From: Arcobacter sp.
GTDB lineage: Bacteria; Campylobacterota; Campylobacteria; Campylobacterales; Arcobacteraceae
DNA: 38,995 bases
Reading direction: 5' to 3'
Assembly (NCBI GenBank): GCA_002733685.1
Contig: NVWN01000009.1
Coordinates: 129,492 to 168,486, forward strand
In this document: positions 23,589 through 31,137 of the stretch, piece after piece
Numbering within the stretch: position 1 is the stretch's first letter
How the letters are laid out: every line of letters starts with the position of its first letter
Translations under genes and position numbers: made by a program
Notes under the pieces: model-generated
What the model saw: only the letters and a program-made list of their open reading frames with translations
Told to the model about the DNA's origin: nothing
Database searches by the model: none

Positions 23589-24494
23589 TTACAATTTATC
23601 AATTATTTTTTCTGTAGGTATTTTTGTGTTTTTACTAGGTGCTACCCCAATAGCCATTCCTACAATCATTAAAAATAATGTAAAATATATCTCATTGGAA
23701 ATATCTTCATGCAAAAATATTCTTGAAAGTAATACTCCAAGAACTGGCATTAATATTGCGAACAATGCTGCTTTTGTTGCTCCTAGTTTTTGACCCGCAT
23801 AACTAAATGCAAGTAATGCTACAAAAGAGACTAAAATACCCTGATAAAACATTTGAAAAATTATATCTTTAGCACTTGCCTCAAATATGTATTTCTCAGA
23901 TTGTAAATACCAAGGGAAGAAAATAATAAAAGAATAAAAAGAGACTAAACTTACTGCATGAAAAGGAGGAATACTCCAATGTTTCGCAACAACATTATAA
24001 ATTGCAAATGACAATCCTGCTAAAGTGAATAAAACTAAACCAATAATAATTGAGATATCTTTTCCCAAACTAAATTGCATAAGAAACATGATAAATCCAA
24101 ATAATATAAATAATAGAGATAGTATTATTTTTAAAGTAAATTTTTTACGATAAATTATTAAAGATATTATTGTGCTGAAAAAAATCATGGAAACTGGAAG
24201 TGTACTTGCATATGAAGCGGGTGCATATGCAAAACCAAATGAAGCAATAACAACATATCCTATTCCAGAACTAAAGACAAGAGTTGCGGTTTTTGTATAG
24301 GACTTTGAGGGTTCAATAAATCCATATTTAAATAAAAAAGGTAAAGCTATAATAGCTGCAACAAAAAATCTTAAAAAAATCAAATCATTTATATTTAAAC
24401 TACTGCTTATTCCATATTTTGTAATTGGCATCCACGCACCCCATAATAATCCTGCTAAAATTCCAGCAAAAACTCCTAATATTTTTTTGTTCAT
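23589..24494 (-). CDS. EamA/DMT-family transporter
   Basis: I choose the ATG at 24494 (301 aa, beginning MNKKILGVFAGILAGLLWGA). The open frame extends further upstream to 24584, but that stretch overlaps the operator region and lacks a ribosome site. Ten membrane segments are arranged as two EamA repeats, with the signature LAGLLWGAWMPITKYG at the start and GQKLGATKAALFAILMPVLG in the second half. The family exports amino acids, drugs or other metabolites. It is transcribed divergently from an HxlR regulator, which probably controls it. Confidence 0.85.
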   Translation of the reverse strand: MNKKILGVFAGILAGLLWGAWMPITKYGISSSLNINDLIFLRFFVAAIIALPFLFKYGFIEPSKSYTKTATLVFSSGIGYVVIASFGFAYAPASYASTLPVSMIFFSTIISLIIYRKKFTLKIILSLLFILFGFIMFLMQFSLGKDISIIIGLVLFTLAGLSFAIYNVVAKHWSIPPFHAVSLVSFYSFIIFFPWYLQSEKYIFEASAKDIIFQMFYQGILVSFVALLAFSYAGQKLGATKAALFAILMPVLGVLLSRIFLHEDISNEIYFTLFLMIVGMAIGVAPSKNTKIPTEKIIDKL

Positions 24495-24526
24495 AATTAA
24501 GCCTTTATTTAATATATTAAAAAGGA

Positions 24527-24572
24527 TTATAATGTAAATTGGAATATAATGTAAGTATGTACCATAATGTAA
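24527..24572. promoter_or_regulatory. Three direct repeats in the DMT-hxlR divergent promoter
   Basis: TATAATGTAA occurs at 24528-24537 and 24545-24554, and CATAATGTAA at 24563-24572. The spacing is 17-18 bp, between the two divergent start codons. This is a likely operator for the neighbouring HxlR protein, with -10-like sequence inside each unit. Confidence 0.55.
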
Positions 24573-24597
24573 TATACTATACAAAAGGATAGTGTAA

Positions 24598-24957
24598 ATG
24601 AAAAAAACTAAGTTTGAACCATTGATTGATACGTCGTTTGGTTATACCTTGTCATTAATTTCTGGTAAGTGGAAACTGATGATTTTATATTTATTATCTG
24701 AGCATAAGATAATAAGATATAACGAATTACAACGTAAAATAGGAAGTATTACTTATAAAATGTTAAGTTCACAATTAAAAGAATTAGAAGCAAGTAAGCT
24801 GATAATTAGAAAAGAATATCCTATGATACCTCCAAAAGTTGAATACCGTTTATCAAAACGAGGAAAATCACTTATTCCTTTATTAGATTTAATGTGCACT
24901 TGGGGCTCTAGTGAAAAACCTGAAACATGTGAGTTTTTGTCTAAATCAAAAGTATAA
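24598..24957 (+). CDS. HxlR-family winged-helix regulator
   Basis: The 119 aa protein is a clear HxlR/MarR-like winged helix: SLISGKWKLMILYLLSEHK, RYNELQRKIGSITYKMLSSQ, LKELEASKLIIRKEY and PPKVEYRLSKRGKSLIPLLD. It ends with a short tail containing Cys in PETCEFLSK, and a second Cys in DLMCTWG. HxlR proteins often sense reactive aldehydes or oxidants, or control multidrug exporters. It is divergent from the EamA transporter gene. AAAGGA precedes the ATG. The structured repeat R2 starts 7 nt after its stop. Confidence 0.9.
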   Translation: MKKTKFEPLIDTSFGYTLSLISGKWKLMILYLLSEHKIIRYNELQRKIGSITYKMLSSQLKELEASKLIIRKEYPMIPPKVEYRLSKRGKSLIPLLDLMCTWGSSEKPETCEFLSKSKV

Positions 24958-24963
24958 ATAAAT

Positions 24964-25277
24964 TCAAAGGTGATTTTCACTTTTATTTCTAAATATTATT
25001 TTGAGTGGCTGGATTAAGAGCTCGTGAAAGCTAGCGCATTCGTTCTTTTTCTTTCTTGATTGCAAGAAAGAAACAAAGAATCAACTGCCACGTTGTTGAA
25101 GGCTTCCAGCTTCCCTCACTTATTATTTTGTGTTTCTGCCCTGTAAAACTCGTTAAAATATGCTAAAGAGCATATTTCTTTACACTCAAACAGTTTCGGG
25201 CTGTTTCGAAACAAAAAATAAACGCTCGGCTTCAACAAAGGCAGAACCACGCTCCACGTTTTCTAGATAATTGATTT
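24964..25277. repeat. Large structured intergenic repeat, copy R2
   Basis: Same orientation as R1 and similar throughout, from the opening hairpin (AAAGGTGA/TCACTTTT) and GAGTGGCTG to the closing ACGCTCCACGTTTTCTA. Pairing is conserved while sequence changes. The pyrimidine hairpin is TTTCTTTCTTG/CAAGAAAGAAA here, the apical hairpin is ATATGCT-AAAG-AGCATAT (25158-25175) instead of GTGCT/AGCAC, and the outer stem TTGTTGAAG/CTTCAACAA is unchanged. It follows a gene stop codon directly, as R1 does. Confidence 0.8.
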
Positions 25278-25313
25278 TTTAAAAAAGATAGAAGTATAAA
25301 GAGGAACTACAAA

Positions 25314-25620
25314 GCAAAATAATCTTTCATTAGGCTCTTTCCCTGACTTTGAGAAAGCTAAATCTTTTTATTTGTTAGCGGAAAAAGGTGAAAACTGTTA
25401 GAGCGTAAGAAATGTGCTCTTTAGCACGTTTTAGTGAGTTTTTGAACCTAGCTAACAAATAAAAACATTTAGGAACCCGAAGGGCTTTATCAATGTGTCA
25501 GTTGCTTCTTTTTGTTTCTTTTTCTGACAATTAAGAAAATGATGCCGGAATGAAATGACTAAATTCTGCTTGCAGACCAAAAAGCGCAAAGGTTACTTTG
25601 TATGAGCTCTTAAAACTACA
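25314..25620. repeat. Diverged, inverted copy of the structured repeat (R3)
   Basis: Opposite in orientation to R2 and lying 36 bp from it. It keeps the apical hairpin GTGCT-CTTT-AGCAC (25414-25427) inside a longer stem TTATTTGTTAGC/GCTAACAAATAA, then TGTCAG/CTGACA around a pyrimidine-rich loop, and ends with TATGAGCTCTTAA like the other copies reversed. Most other positions have diverged. The 901-nt gap 24958-25858 holds only R2 and R3 plus AT-rich sequence leading to the lipoprotein gene. Confidence 0.6.
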
Positions 25621-25858
25621 AGTTGTAAGCTTATTTTTGTACATTTTAAAACAAGTGAATAATACATTAATTCGTTTATTAAATAAATTAAAGGTGGCAA
25701 CTATCTCCATTTATTCTAAATAATAGTTAACTTCTTTTAATACATAAATTAAGGTTTACTAACCCCTTTATTTTTAGATATTAAAACGATATTTCCGAAA
25801 TAAGTATAATAATAACTACAAAAGTTATATAAAGCTATAATTAATAAAAAGGAAATGT

Positions 25859-26524
25859 ATGAAATATATTTTACCCCTGCTACTGCTCGTATTTTTTAAT
25901 GCTTGCTCAATAAAAATGGATACGCATAATTATAGTGATGGAACATCTTCATACGATGATGAAGTGGGTGGTATGAAAGTTAAACTATTATTAGATGATG
26001 GTTTATGTATAAGAAATGGAAGTACCTTAAAAAAAGGTAGTCAAACAATTAAACTTACATTAACAAAATGGTGTAAACTTATAGGTGCGGATAAATATAT
26101 AAACAATCAGTTTGTGGAATCTGTGCTAAATAATGACAACATAGATTTTATTGAAAATTATGTAAAAGAGAGAAAAGAACTTGATAATAAAAAGAACTTA
26201 TTTTTACCCCAAAAACGTAGAAAAAGTAATACAAGTTATTATTATGGAACATATAGAAATATATTATCCAAAAGTCCAAAATGTTTTGATAAAGGAATTA
26301 TCTCTTTACGTACAAAAGACAATATTAATTGGCTGGGTGAATTTAAATATTATACTAATTCAAAACTACTCGTTTATCAAATACAAGGGTTACTTGATAA
26401 TGAAATAATTACAAGCAAAACACAAGATATTAGATTTACTGCTAAACTCAAAAATGAGTTTATTAAGGGGAACTATTACACCGATTTATGTGAAGGTGAT
26501 TTTGAAGTTAAATTAGTAAAATGA
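25859..26524 (+). CDS. Hypothetical lipoprotein, 221 aa
   Basis: MKYILPLLLLVFFNACS is a lipoprotein signal peptide (lipobox FNAC, Cys at 16). The mature part has no domain I recognise. It contains two Cys within GLCIRNG and KWCKLIG, and a later segment SPKCFDKGIISLRTKDNINW followed by LGEFKYYTNSKLLVYQI, which looks like a small beta-rich fold. AAAGGAAA precedes the ATG. The gene is transcribed alone towards the duplicated small-protein region. Function unknown. Confidence 0.7.
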   Translation: MKYILPLLLLVFFNACSIKMDTHNYSDGTSSYDDEVGGMKVKLLLDDGLCIRNGSTLKKGSQTIKLTLTKWCKLIGADKYINNQFVESVLNNDNIDFIENYVKERKELDNKKNLFLPQKRRKSNTSYYYGTYRNILSKSPKCFDKGIISLRTKDNINWLGEFKYYTNSKLLVYQIQGLLDNEIITSKTQDIRFTAKLKNEFIKGNYYTDLCEGDFEVKLVK

Positions 26525-26655
26525 TTCAAAGGAAAATCTTTTAACACCTAACTCTCTCATATGGTGATATATGCAGAATGAATATTATTTTATGTATTTA
26601 CTTTGACTAATCAGTATTTGTTTTAATTAAGTTAAAAAGGATAGTTAGGGTATTT

Positions 26656-26935
26656 AAGGATTGTTATTGATTCTTTTAACGAAAGAAGAGGCTTATTTAA
26701 CTCTTTTTATCACTTTTATCATCACTTTTAGAATCAACATCATCACTATTATCATCCATATTCATAAAATAATCCATGGCTTTTTGCTCTTGATACTTCT
26801 TAAAACGATAAATAAAATAAATGGTAAGTGCAATATCTGCTAATATAAATAAAACAAATTCTATTTCCATTTTTTAACGCTATATTTATAATAATTGAGA
26901 TGATTTTTTTGGAGTTTTACAGTGGTACCGTACTC
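26656..26935. repeat. Direct repeat flanking hipBA, copy 1, ending in an att-like remnant
   Basis: About 280 bp matching 28773-29050 in the same orientation. It starts AAGGATTGTTATTGATTCTT, covers the whole small-protein gene and ends at TGGTACCGTACTC (26923-26935). That end is a one-base-deleted version of the tRNA-Leu 3' end sequence TGGTACCCGTACTC. The hipA stop codon lies 22 bp beyond it. Confidence 0.75.
26697..26870 (-). CDS. Small single-pass membrane protein, 57 aa, copy 1
   Basis: The protein starts MEIEFVLFILADIALTIYFI, one membrane segment of about 20 residues. A basic amphipathic stretch YRFKKYQEQK follows, then an acidic, Ser/Asp/Lys-rich tail (DDNSDDVDSKSDDKSDKKS). A second gene at 28814 encodes the same first 39 residues, and the DNA over that part differs only at a few third codon positions. 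This indicates that the protein is really translated and selected. The ribosome site is weak. It resembles the size and layout of small respiratory or regulatory membrane subunits, but I do not recognise a family. Confidence 0.75.
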   Translation of the reverse strand: MEIEFVLFILADIALTIYFIYRFKKYQEQKAMDYFMNMDDNSDDVDSKSDDKSDKKS

Positions 26936-26956
26936 ACACAATACTTTTTTTAGACT

Positions 26957-28234
26957 TTATTCTTTTATATCTTTCATATATTCAATAACTAATAAAAGTT
27001 GTTCAATTCTATCGTGAACATTACTTTGATAGTCATTACAAAAATCTTTTCTTACTTTATTTGTTTTTAGATCATCTATATTATTTAGTTTATTTAATAT
27101 TTTTTTTGAAATGTTTTTGAACTCTTTTATAAACATTTTTTTATCTATGGCCATTTGTTTACAAAACCCATAAAAGTCATAAGCACTTAATTTTTCAAAA
27201 GAAAATTCATTATCAATTGCCATTGCCATTTCATGATCATAAGTTTCATATAAAGTAATATTTACAATATCATAGAATGGTGCTAGTTTTATTCCTTTTT
27301 CATCTATTATAAAAGATATATTCTTTCCATGTGCATCACTATTCCCTAAACATAAATTTACACAAATCCATTTAATAAGTTCTTTTTTTACAATAATAGG
27401 GCTTTGACAAATATTTGCTAAATTAAAAAGTTTTTTATAACTTACCCCTTCTCTTATATCTTTTACATCTCTACTTGATCCAAAGTTTCTTTCATATTTA
27501 TATGAAACGGGTAAATTTAGTGCTTGGTTTGAATCAATGATATGTATTCTTTTTACATATTTATTTTCTAAAAGAATTCTGTCAAATCTTTTAACTTGAA
27601 GTACTTCTTCTTTAGAAATATTTACTATCTCACTATTGGCAACATTTAATCCAGCGCTATTAGCTAACATCAAAGATAAGTGCTCATTTAAAACTAAGTT
27701 TTCATTAGTGGTATTAAATTTTAAAATATGAGTAGATGCTAAGTCTCCTTCTCCAAAACCATACACTCCCTCAATTATTAAGACAGGCAATTTTTCTTGA
27801 ACGCCTGCAATACTTAATCTGGGTTTTCCATCCCAAATAGCCAGTGGTTTTTCTTTTCTTTGTTCAATTCTCAAAGAAAGCAATTCTTTTGAGATTTTAG
27901 TAAAGGAAGTTTCTTTTGTTTTATTTTTTAATGAAAAGGTTAATGCTCCCGTTGTTTCAGCACCAATAATACTCAAAAGAGAAAACTTATTTTGTTTTGA
28001 GAGATGATAATATTGAGTTAAAATTTCTAAACCATTACCCTCTGGTAGTAGATTTTCAATAAAATTCTTTATTGTATTAGGTGAGATTTCTTCTTCAAAC
28101 ATTAAACTAGGAGATAATTCAAAACCTGTTTCTATCCATTGTTTATTGTATTGGAAATTAAATTCATTTCTGGGCGCATCATAAATAATAATACCAACAT
28201 TTTTATCTTCATAAAATATATTTAATTCATTCAT
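26957..28234 (-). CDS. hipA: HipA-type serine/threonine kinase toxin
   Basis: The 425 aa protein has the HipA layout. The N-subdomain includes NLLPEGNGLEILTQYY and GAETTGALTF. The kinase P-loop SIAGVQEKLP at 141-150 has Ser141 at the position of the regulatory autophosphorylated Ser150 of E. coli HipA. HILKFNTTNE and VKRFDRI follow, then the catalytic loop GNSDAHGKN (Asp300) and the metal-binding YDIV (Asp322). By family it phosphorylates a tRNA synthetase or another translation factor and causes growth arrest unless held by HipB. All catalytic residues I can identify are present. It follows hipB by 3 nt on the minus strand and ends just before an att-like remnant. Confidence 0.93.
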   Translation of the reverse strand: MNELNIFYEDKNVGIIIYDAPRNEFNFQYNKQWIETGFELSPSLMFEEEISPNTIKNFIENLLPEGNGLEILTQYYHLSKQNKFSLLSIIGAETTGALTFSLKNKTKETSFTKISKELLSLRIEQRKEKPLAIWDGKPRLSIAGVQEKLPVLIIEGVYGFGEGDLASTHILKFNTTNENLVLNEHLSLMLANSAGLNVANSEIVNISKEEVLQVKRFDRILLENKYVKRIHIIDSNQALNLPVSYKYERNFGSSRDVKDIREGVSYKKLFNLANICQSPIIVKKELIKWICVNLCLGNSDAHGKNISFIIDEKGIKLAPFYDIVNITLYETYDHEMAMAIDNEFSFEKLSAYDFYGFCKQMAIDKKMFIKEFKNISKKILNKLNNIDDLKTNKVRKDFCNDYQSNVHDRIEQLLLVIEYMKDIKE

Positions 28235-28237
28235 TTC

Positions 28238-28480
28238 TTACTCCACAAACGTTTTAAGACCAAGCATCTTTGATATTTTTAAAGCAGTTGATAATCTAGT
28301 ACCTTCATTACCATTTTCAAGTTTTTTTAATGTTAAATGATTTACATTACATAAAGCTGCTGTTTCTTCTAAAGACAAACCTAAAGATGTTCTTTTATGT
28401 TTTACAAAATCTCCAAATATTTTAGTATCACTAATAATGTTAGAAGTGGGTTTTTTTGAAAGAATAACCTTTTTAGCCAT
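28238..28480 (-). CDS. hipB: HipB-type HTH antitoxin/repressor
   Basis: The 80 aa protein has a Cro/CI helix-turn-helix in GDFVKHKRTSLGLSLEETAA followed by NVNHLTLKKLENGNEGTRL and STALKISKMLGL. This is the HipB arrangement, preceding its toxin hipA by 3 nt. HipB neutralises HipA and represses the operon. AAGGAAT lies 5 nt before the ATG. Three TATAC-N4-GTAT-like inverted repeats lie upstream and are likely its operators. Confidence 0.9.
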   Translation of the reverse strand: MAKKVILSKKPTSNIISDTKIFGDFVKHKRTSLGLSLEETAALCNVNHLTLKKLENGNEGTRLSTALKISKMLGLKTFVE

Positions 28481-28495
28481 TTAAATTCCTTTACA

Positions 28496-28619
28496 TATAC
28501 TATTGTATAGTTTAATTCATTTAAACTTATATTTAGCTTTAAAAATATACTTTTGTATTGTTTTATTTCTTAAACCTTACACTTAACTTTAAAAATATAC
28601 TTTTGTACTGTTTTACTTT
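28496..28619. promoter_or_regulatory. Probable HipB operators
   Basis: TATAC-TATT-GTATA (28496-28509, perfect), TATAC-TTTT-GTATT (28546-28559) and TATAC-TTTT-GTACT (28606-28619) lie upstream of hipB. The second and third are in 60-bp spaced copies of a longer direct repeat (CTTTAAAAATATACTTTTGT). The multiplicity and symmetry resemble HipB sites (TATCC-N8-GGATA in E. coli) but with a shorter spacer. The gap 28620-28772 shows nothing else. Confidence 0.6.
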
Positions 28620-28772
28620 GTTGATTCACATTAGAAGTGCAACGTTAAGAAGTTAAGATAGTAGGGTGGTTAAATGTTATAAATAAATGGTATAGATGGG
28701 GACAGTTGCCAGCTTCAATTTTAAAAGAATACTTTTCAATAAATTAATATGAAATATAATAGAAGAGTATGA

Positions 28773-29050
28773 AAGGATTGTTATTGATTCTTTTAATTAA
28801 AGAAGAGGGCTATTTAACTCTTTTTTTCAGTCTTATCATTAGTTTTATCAGCGTCATCACTATCTTCATCCATATTCATAAAATAATCCATAGCTTTTTG
28901 CTCTTGATATTTCTTAAAACGATAAATAAAATAAATTGTAAGTGCAATATCTGCTAATATAAATAAAACAAATTCTATTTCCATTTTTAACCTTGTATCA
29001 ATAATATTTAGATGATTTTTTGTGAATTTTATAAGTGGTACCCGTAGACG
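28773..29050. repeat. Direct repeat flanking hipBA, copy 2
   Basis: Matches 26656-26935 over its length, with most differences in the acidic tail of the encoded protein. It ends in the att-like sequence TGGTACCCGTA at 29036-29046. Together the two copies bracket hipBA. Confidence 0.75.
28814..28984 (-). CDS. Small single-pass membrane protein, 56 aa, copy 2
   Basis: A paralogue of the protein at 26697. Residues 1-39 are identical, from MEIEFVLFIL to AMDYFMNMD. The acidic tail differs (EDSDDADKTNDKTEKKS) and is one residue shorter. At the DNA level the shared part shows synonymous changes only (for example ACC/ACA and GCC/GCT). It lies between hipB and the att-like boundary of the integrated element. 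Function unknown; the conserved part is the membrane helix and its basic cytoplasmic flank. Confidence 0.75.
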   Translation of the reverse strand: MEIEFVLFILADIALTIYFIYRFKKYQEQKAMDYFMNMDEDSDDADKTNDKTEKKS

Positions 29051-29055
29051 GACTA
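29036..29055. repeat. Attachment-site copy at the far end of the element
   Basis: TGGTACCCGTA, two differing bases, then CGGACT. It aligns without gaps to the tRNA-Leu 3' end at 37875-37894. A weaker copy is at 26923-26935. Confidence 0.7.
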
Positions 29056-29105
29056 GTAATCTCTACATGAACTACATATCAGTCTTTCCTTAGAATATAT
29101 TTTAT

Positions 29106-29129
29106 AAAAGGCAACAAAAGGGCAACATC
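29106..29129. repeat. Paired GGCAAC repeats, likely integrase arm site (left)
   Basis: AAAAGGCAAC followed by AAAAGGGCAACATC. The same sequence with one base difference is at 37738-37761 in the same orientation. It lies about 50 bp inside the att copy. Such short direct repeats near both ends are typical integrase arm-type sites. Confidence 0.7.
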
Positions 29130-29138
29130 TTATTAAAC

Positions 29139-29759
29139 TTACCATCTTTCTGGTTTCGTAATAGTTTTCCCTTGATAGCTTATTCTATGGGGCAAAATAC
29201 TATTTTTAAGTTGTTTCTCACCTATTTTTATAGTTGTAACTTTACTTCTTATTTCTCTTGCAATTTGGTATCTATTTGGTGGAGTTAAAACCATTATTTC
29301 TTTATGTGGAAAGCTCTTCTTAATCATTTCTATTACAGGTACCATATCAGAGTCCGATGTAACAATAATTGCTTTGTCAAACTTATCTAGATGTGCATTT
29401 TGAAGTAAATGTATACACAAGTTTACATCACTTTCTTTTTCTTCATGTGTTTCCCATGTAGCATTGCAACTTAGACATCTTTTTGTCTTTTTTTTGAAAT
29501 GACCTAAGATAATTTCTACATTATGTGCTTTTAATGCATTGATGTAATTTTCATGTCTTTTGCATGATTTCGGCAACCATTTTGCATAAGCTGAAAAATA
29601 ATAAACATTATCAAGTATTTCTGTGGAGGGTTTTATATATGCATTCATTAGTAAACGTAAATCTAGCCATTTGTAGTATTTTTTGGAGGAGTCTTTTTTT
29701 GTTAGTGTATCTATTGCGTGATACAAATTAAATCCATCGATAAAAGCTTGTACTCGCAT
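29139..29759 (-). CDS. NYN-domain (LabA/DUF88-like, PIN-fold) protein
   Basis: The 206 aa protein starts with the NYN motif VQAFIDGFNLYHAID and has the acidic residues expected for a PIN-like metal site: ESDVNLCIHLLQNA and IIVTSDSDMVPVIEMIKKSF. A CLSCNATWETHE segment with the earlier CKRHE could bind zinc. NYN proteins are probable ribonucleases; several are linked to phage defence or RNA processing, but the specific role here is unknown. It is the last gene at the far end of the integrated element, 84 nt from the att copy, a common place for cargo. A terminator-like hairpin lies directly upstream of its start. Confidence 0.85.
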   Translation of the reverse strand: MRVQAFIDGFNLYHAIDTLTKKDSSKKYYKWLDLRLLMNAYIKPSTEILDNVYYFSAYAKWLPKSCKRHENYINALKAHNVEIILGHFKKKTKRCLSCNATWETHEEKESDVNLCIHLLQNAHLDKFDKAIIVTSDSDMVPVIEMIKKSFPHKEIMVLTPPNRYQIAREIRSKVTTIKIGEKQLKNSILPHRISYQGKTITKPERW

Positions 29760-29782
29760 TTTTTCTCTCTTATAAATAAAAA

Positions 29783-29827
29783 AACCCAGCGCACAGGCAA
29801 CTGGGTTACGTAAGCTAATAACTTACG
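29783..29827 (-). terminator. Leader hairpins with terminator just before the NYN gene
   Basis: On the minus strand, CGTAAG/CTTACG (29827-29822 with 29814-29809) is followed by AACCCAG/CTGGGTT (29807-29801 with 29789-29783) and a run of seven T. The NYN start codon is only about 20 nt further on. This looks like an intrinsic terminator ending a short leader transcript, either as an attenuator for the NYN gene or as the end of a small RNA starting near 29840. Confidence 0.7.
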
Positions 29828-29843
29828 GGATGATCATGTAGTG

Positions 29844-29876
29844 ATTATAATACACATTAACTTAATGTATTATAAT
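29844..29876. promoter_or_regulatory. 33-bp palindrome with 11-bp perfect arms
   Basis: ATTATAATACA and TGTATTATAAT are exact reverse complements separated by 11 nt. It contains -10-like TATAAT in both directions. It could be an operator for a dimeric regulator, a recombinase site or a replication-initiator site. It lies between the leader terminator and the iteron block. Confidence 0.6.
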
Positions 29877-29977
29877 TCATTCGATTAATTGGGGTTAATT
29901 TAGATTAAGTAGGATTAATCTAGCTTAATTAGGAGTATTTATATATGTACCCTCCTGTACGTTTTCCTATATCCCCC

Positions 29978-30256
29978 TGTCTTAACGTCTTAATTGTCTT
30001 AATCAGGATTAAATAATTACTAAAATTACTTATAATTGGAAAATATTCATTTTTTGTCTTAATTGTCTTAATCATGTCTTAACGTGAATTAAAAACATAA
30101 GCCTATGAATAGGGCTATATATAGTAAAAAAGATATATATTTATTTATATTAAGACATTAAGACACTATACCTCTATGTTTTACTTTTTACTCCTATTCC
30201 ATATATATTACGTTAAGACAAAGCGTCTTAATCTGTCTTAATTGTCTTAATCAGGA
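29978..30256. repeat. Iteron-like GTCTTAA repeats, putative replication origin
   Basis: About a dozen copies of GTCTTAA lie in 280 bp. They are often paired as TGTCTTAATTGTCTTAATC (29995, 30055-30071, 30235) and preceded by ACGTCTTAATT; some are inverted (TTAAGACATTAAGACA near 30149, GTTAAGACA near 30212). Each long block ends in CAGGATTAAAT or CAGGAATTAAAT. The surroundings are extremely AT-rich. Clustered iterons in an element that encodes a helicase-primase-like protein suggest an origin of replication. Confidence 0.6.
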
Positions 30257-30385
30257 ATTAAATATTTCTCAAGTAGAAAAAACTAAATATGTTAAAACTA
30301 ACTTTTCTTGAGTAAATTGTGTTCTTTATTCATAATGTATGTGTAAGTGCTTATATAAGTTTTTTTACATAAATATAACAATGGA

Positions 30386-30480
30386 GTTCTTTTTTTCCGT
30401 ATACGTAAAATAGTGGCGTTTATGAGTAGTAATTACTTTAACATTTGTGTGATTCTTTTACACAGAAATTACTCCAGTCT
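30386..30480. repeat. ~90-bp direct repeat in the element, copy A
   Basis: Contains TTTATGAGTAGTAATTACTT then TAACATTTGTGTGATTCTTT and TACACAGAAATTACT. It aligns with copy B at 31138-31232 over about 90 bp at roughly 70% identity, 750 bp away. It includes inverted pairs GTGT/ACAC and AGTAATT/AATTACT, so it can form a stem. Confidence 0.55.
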
Positions 30481-31137
30481 GTACACATGTTTGAATAAAA
30501 TTGTACATATATCATTTTCTGTTTTTTATTTCCTGTTTCCTGTTCCTGTTCCCTGTTAACAGATTCTGTCCTGTTTTCTGTTGACGTAGGTTTAATTACA
30601 GAATCAGTCACAACAACATCGATAAAACCAGTCTTCTTTAAGAACAATATTACTGCAGTAACCATAACAGGATATTGGATAATTATCTTACTTGAGGTTT
30701 GATATTCTGTATTAATAGTTGTATGCTTTTATTGTTCAATAGTAGAAAGGGCTCTTTAAAATCATTTTTATGTGAAATGGAATGGAATTTATATTTATGT
30801 GTTTGCAAGTTAGATGTAGGAGGAGTAAATTTATGATTATAGAAGATAAGTTTTTATAAATATTAACTTTTTTTTTCATCAATTGTAGCTGCTACTTGAT
30901 ATAGCATTAAATGTATTTCACATGATAAGTAATATGTTTAGTGCTAGCCTTAATTTCTTAAAAGAATTTATCAACACAAAGAATCTTTTTCTCAAGGAGA
31001 TTATATACTACTTGTTAGCCTAAAATATATTTTTGAATAATCCAATATATGAAAGTTCATGTTAATTTGAGTAGTTTGTATTCTTTCCTCGTAATATCTT
31101 TTTTACTATGTGTGTTGGGTTTTTACACAGATATGAG

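Noticed and set aside
26705-26735. TATCACTTTTATCATCACTT resembles the 11-bp operator
   Set aside because: It encodes the Ser-Asp-Lys repeats of the small protein's acidic tail on the minus strand, lies inside the gene and is not in clean 11-bp repeats.
29978-30256. Possible CRISPR array
   Set aside because: The repeat units are only 7-19 bp, irregularly spaced and present in both orientations, with no uniform spacers and no cas genes nearby.
30438-30665. 75-codon minus-strand frame in the element
   Set aside because: No ribosome site; most of it translates the low-complexity CCTGTT tract and repeat copy A. A small membrane protein is not excluded but not supported.
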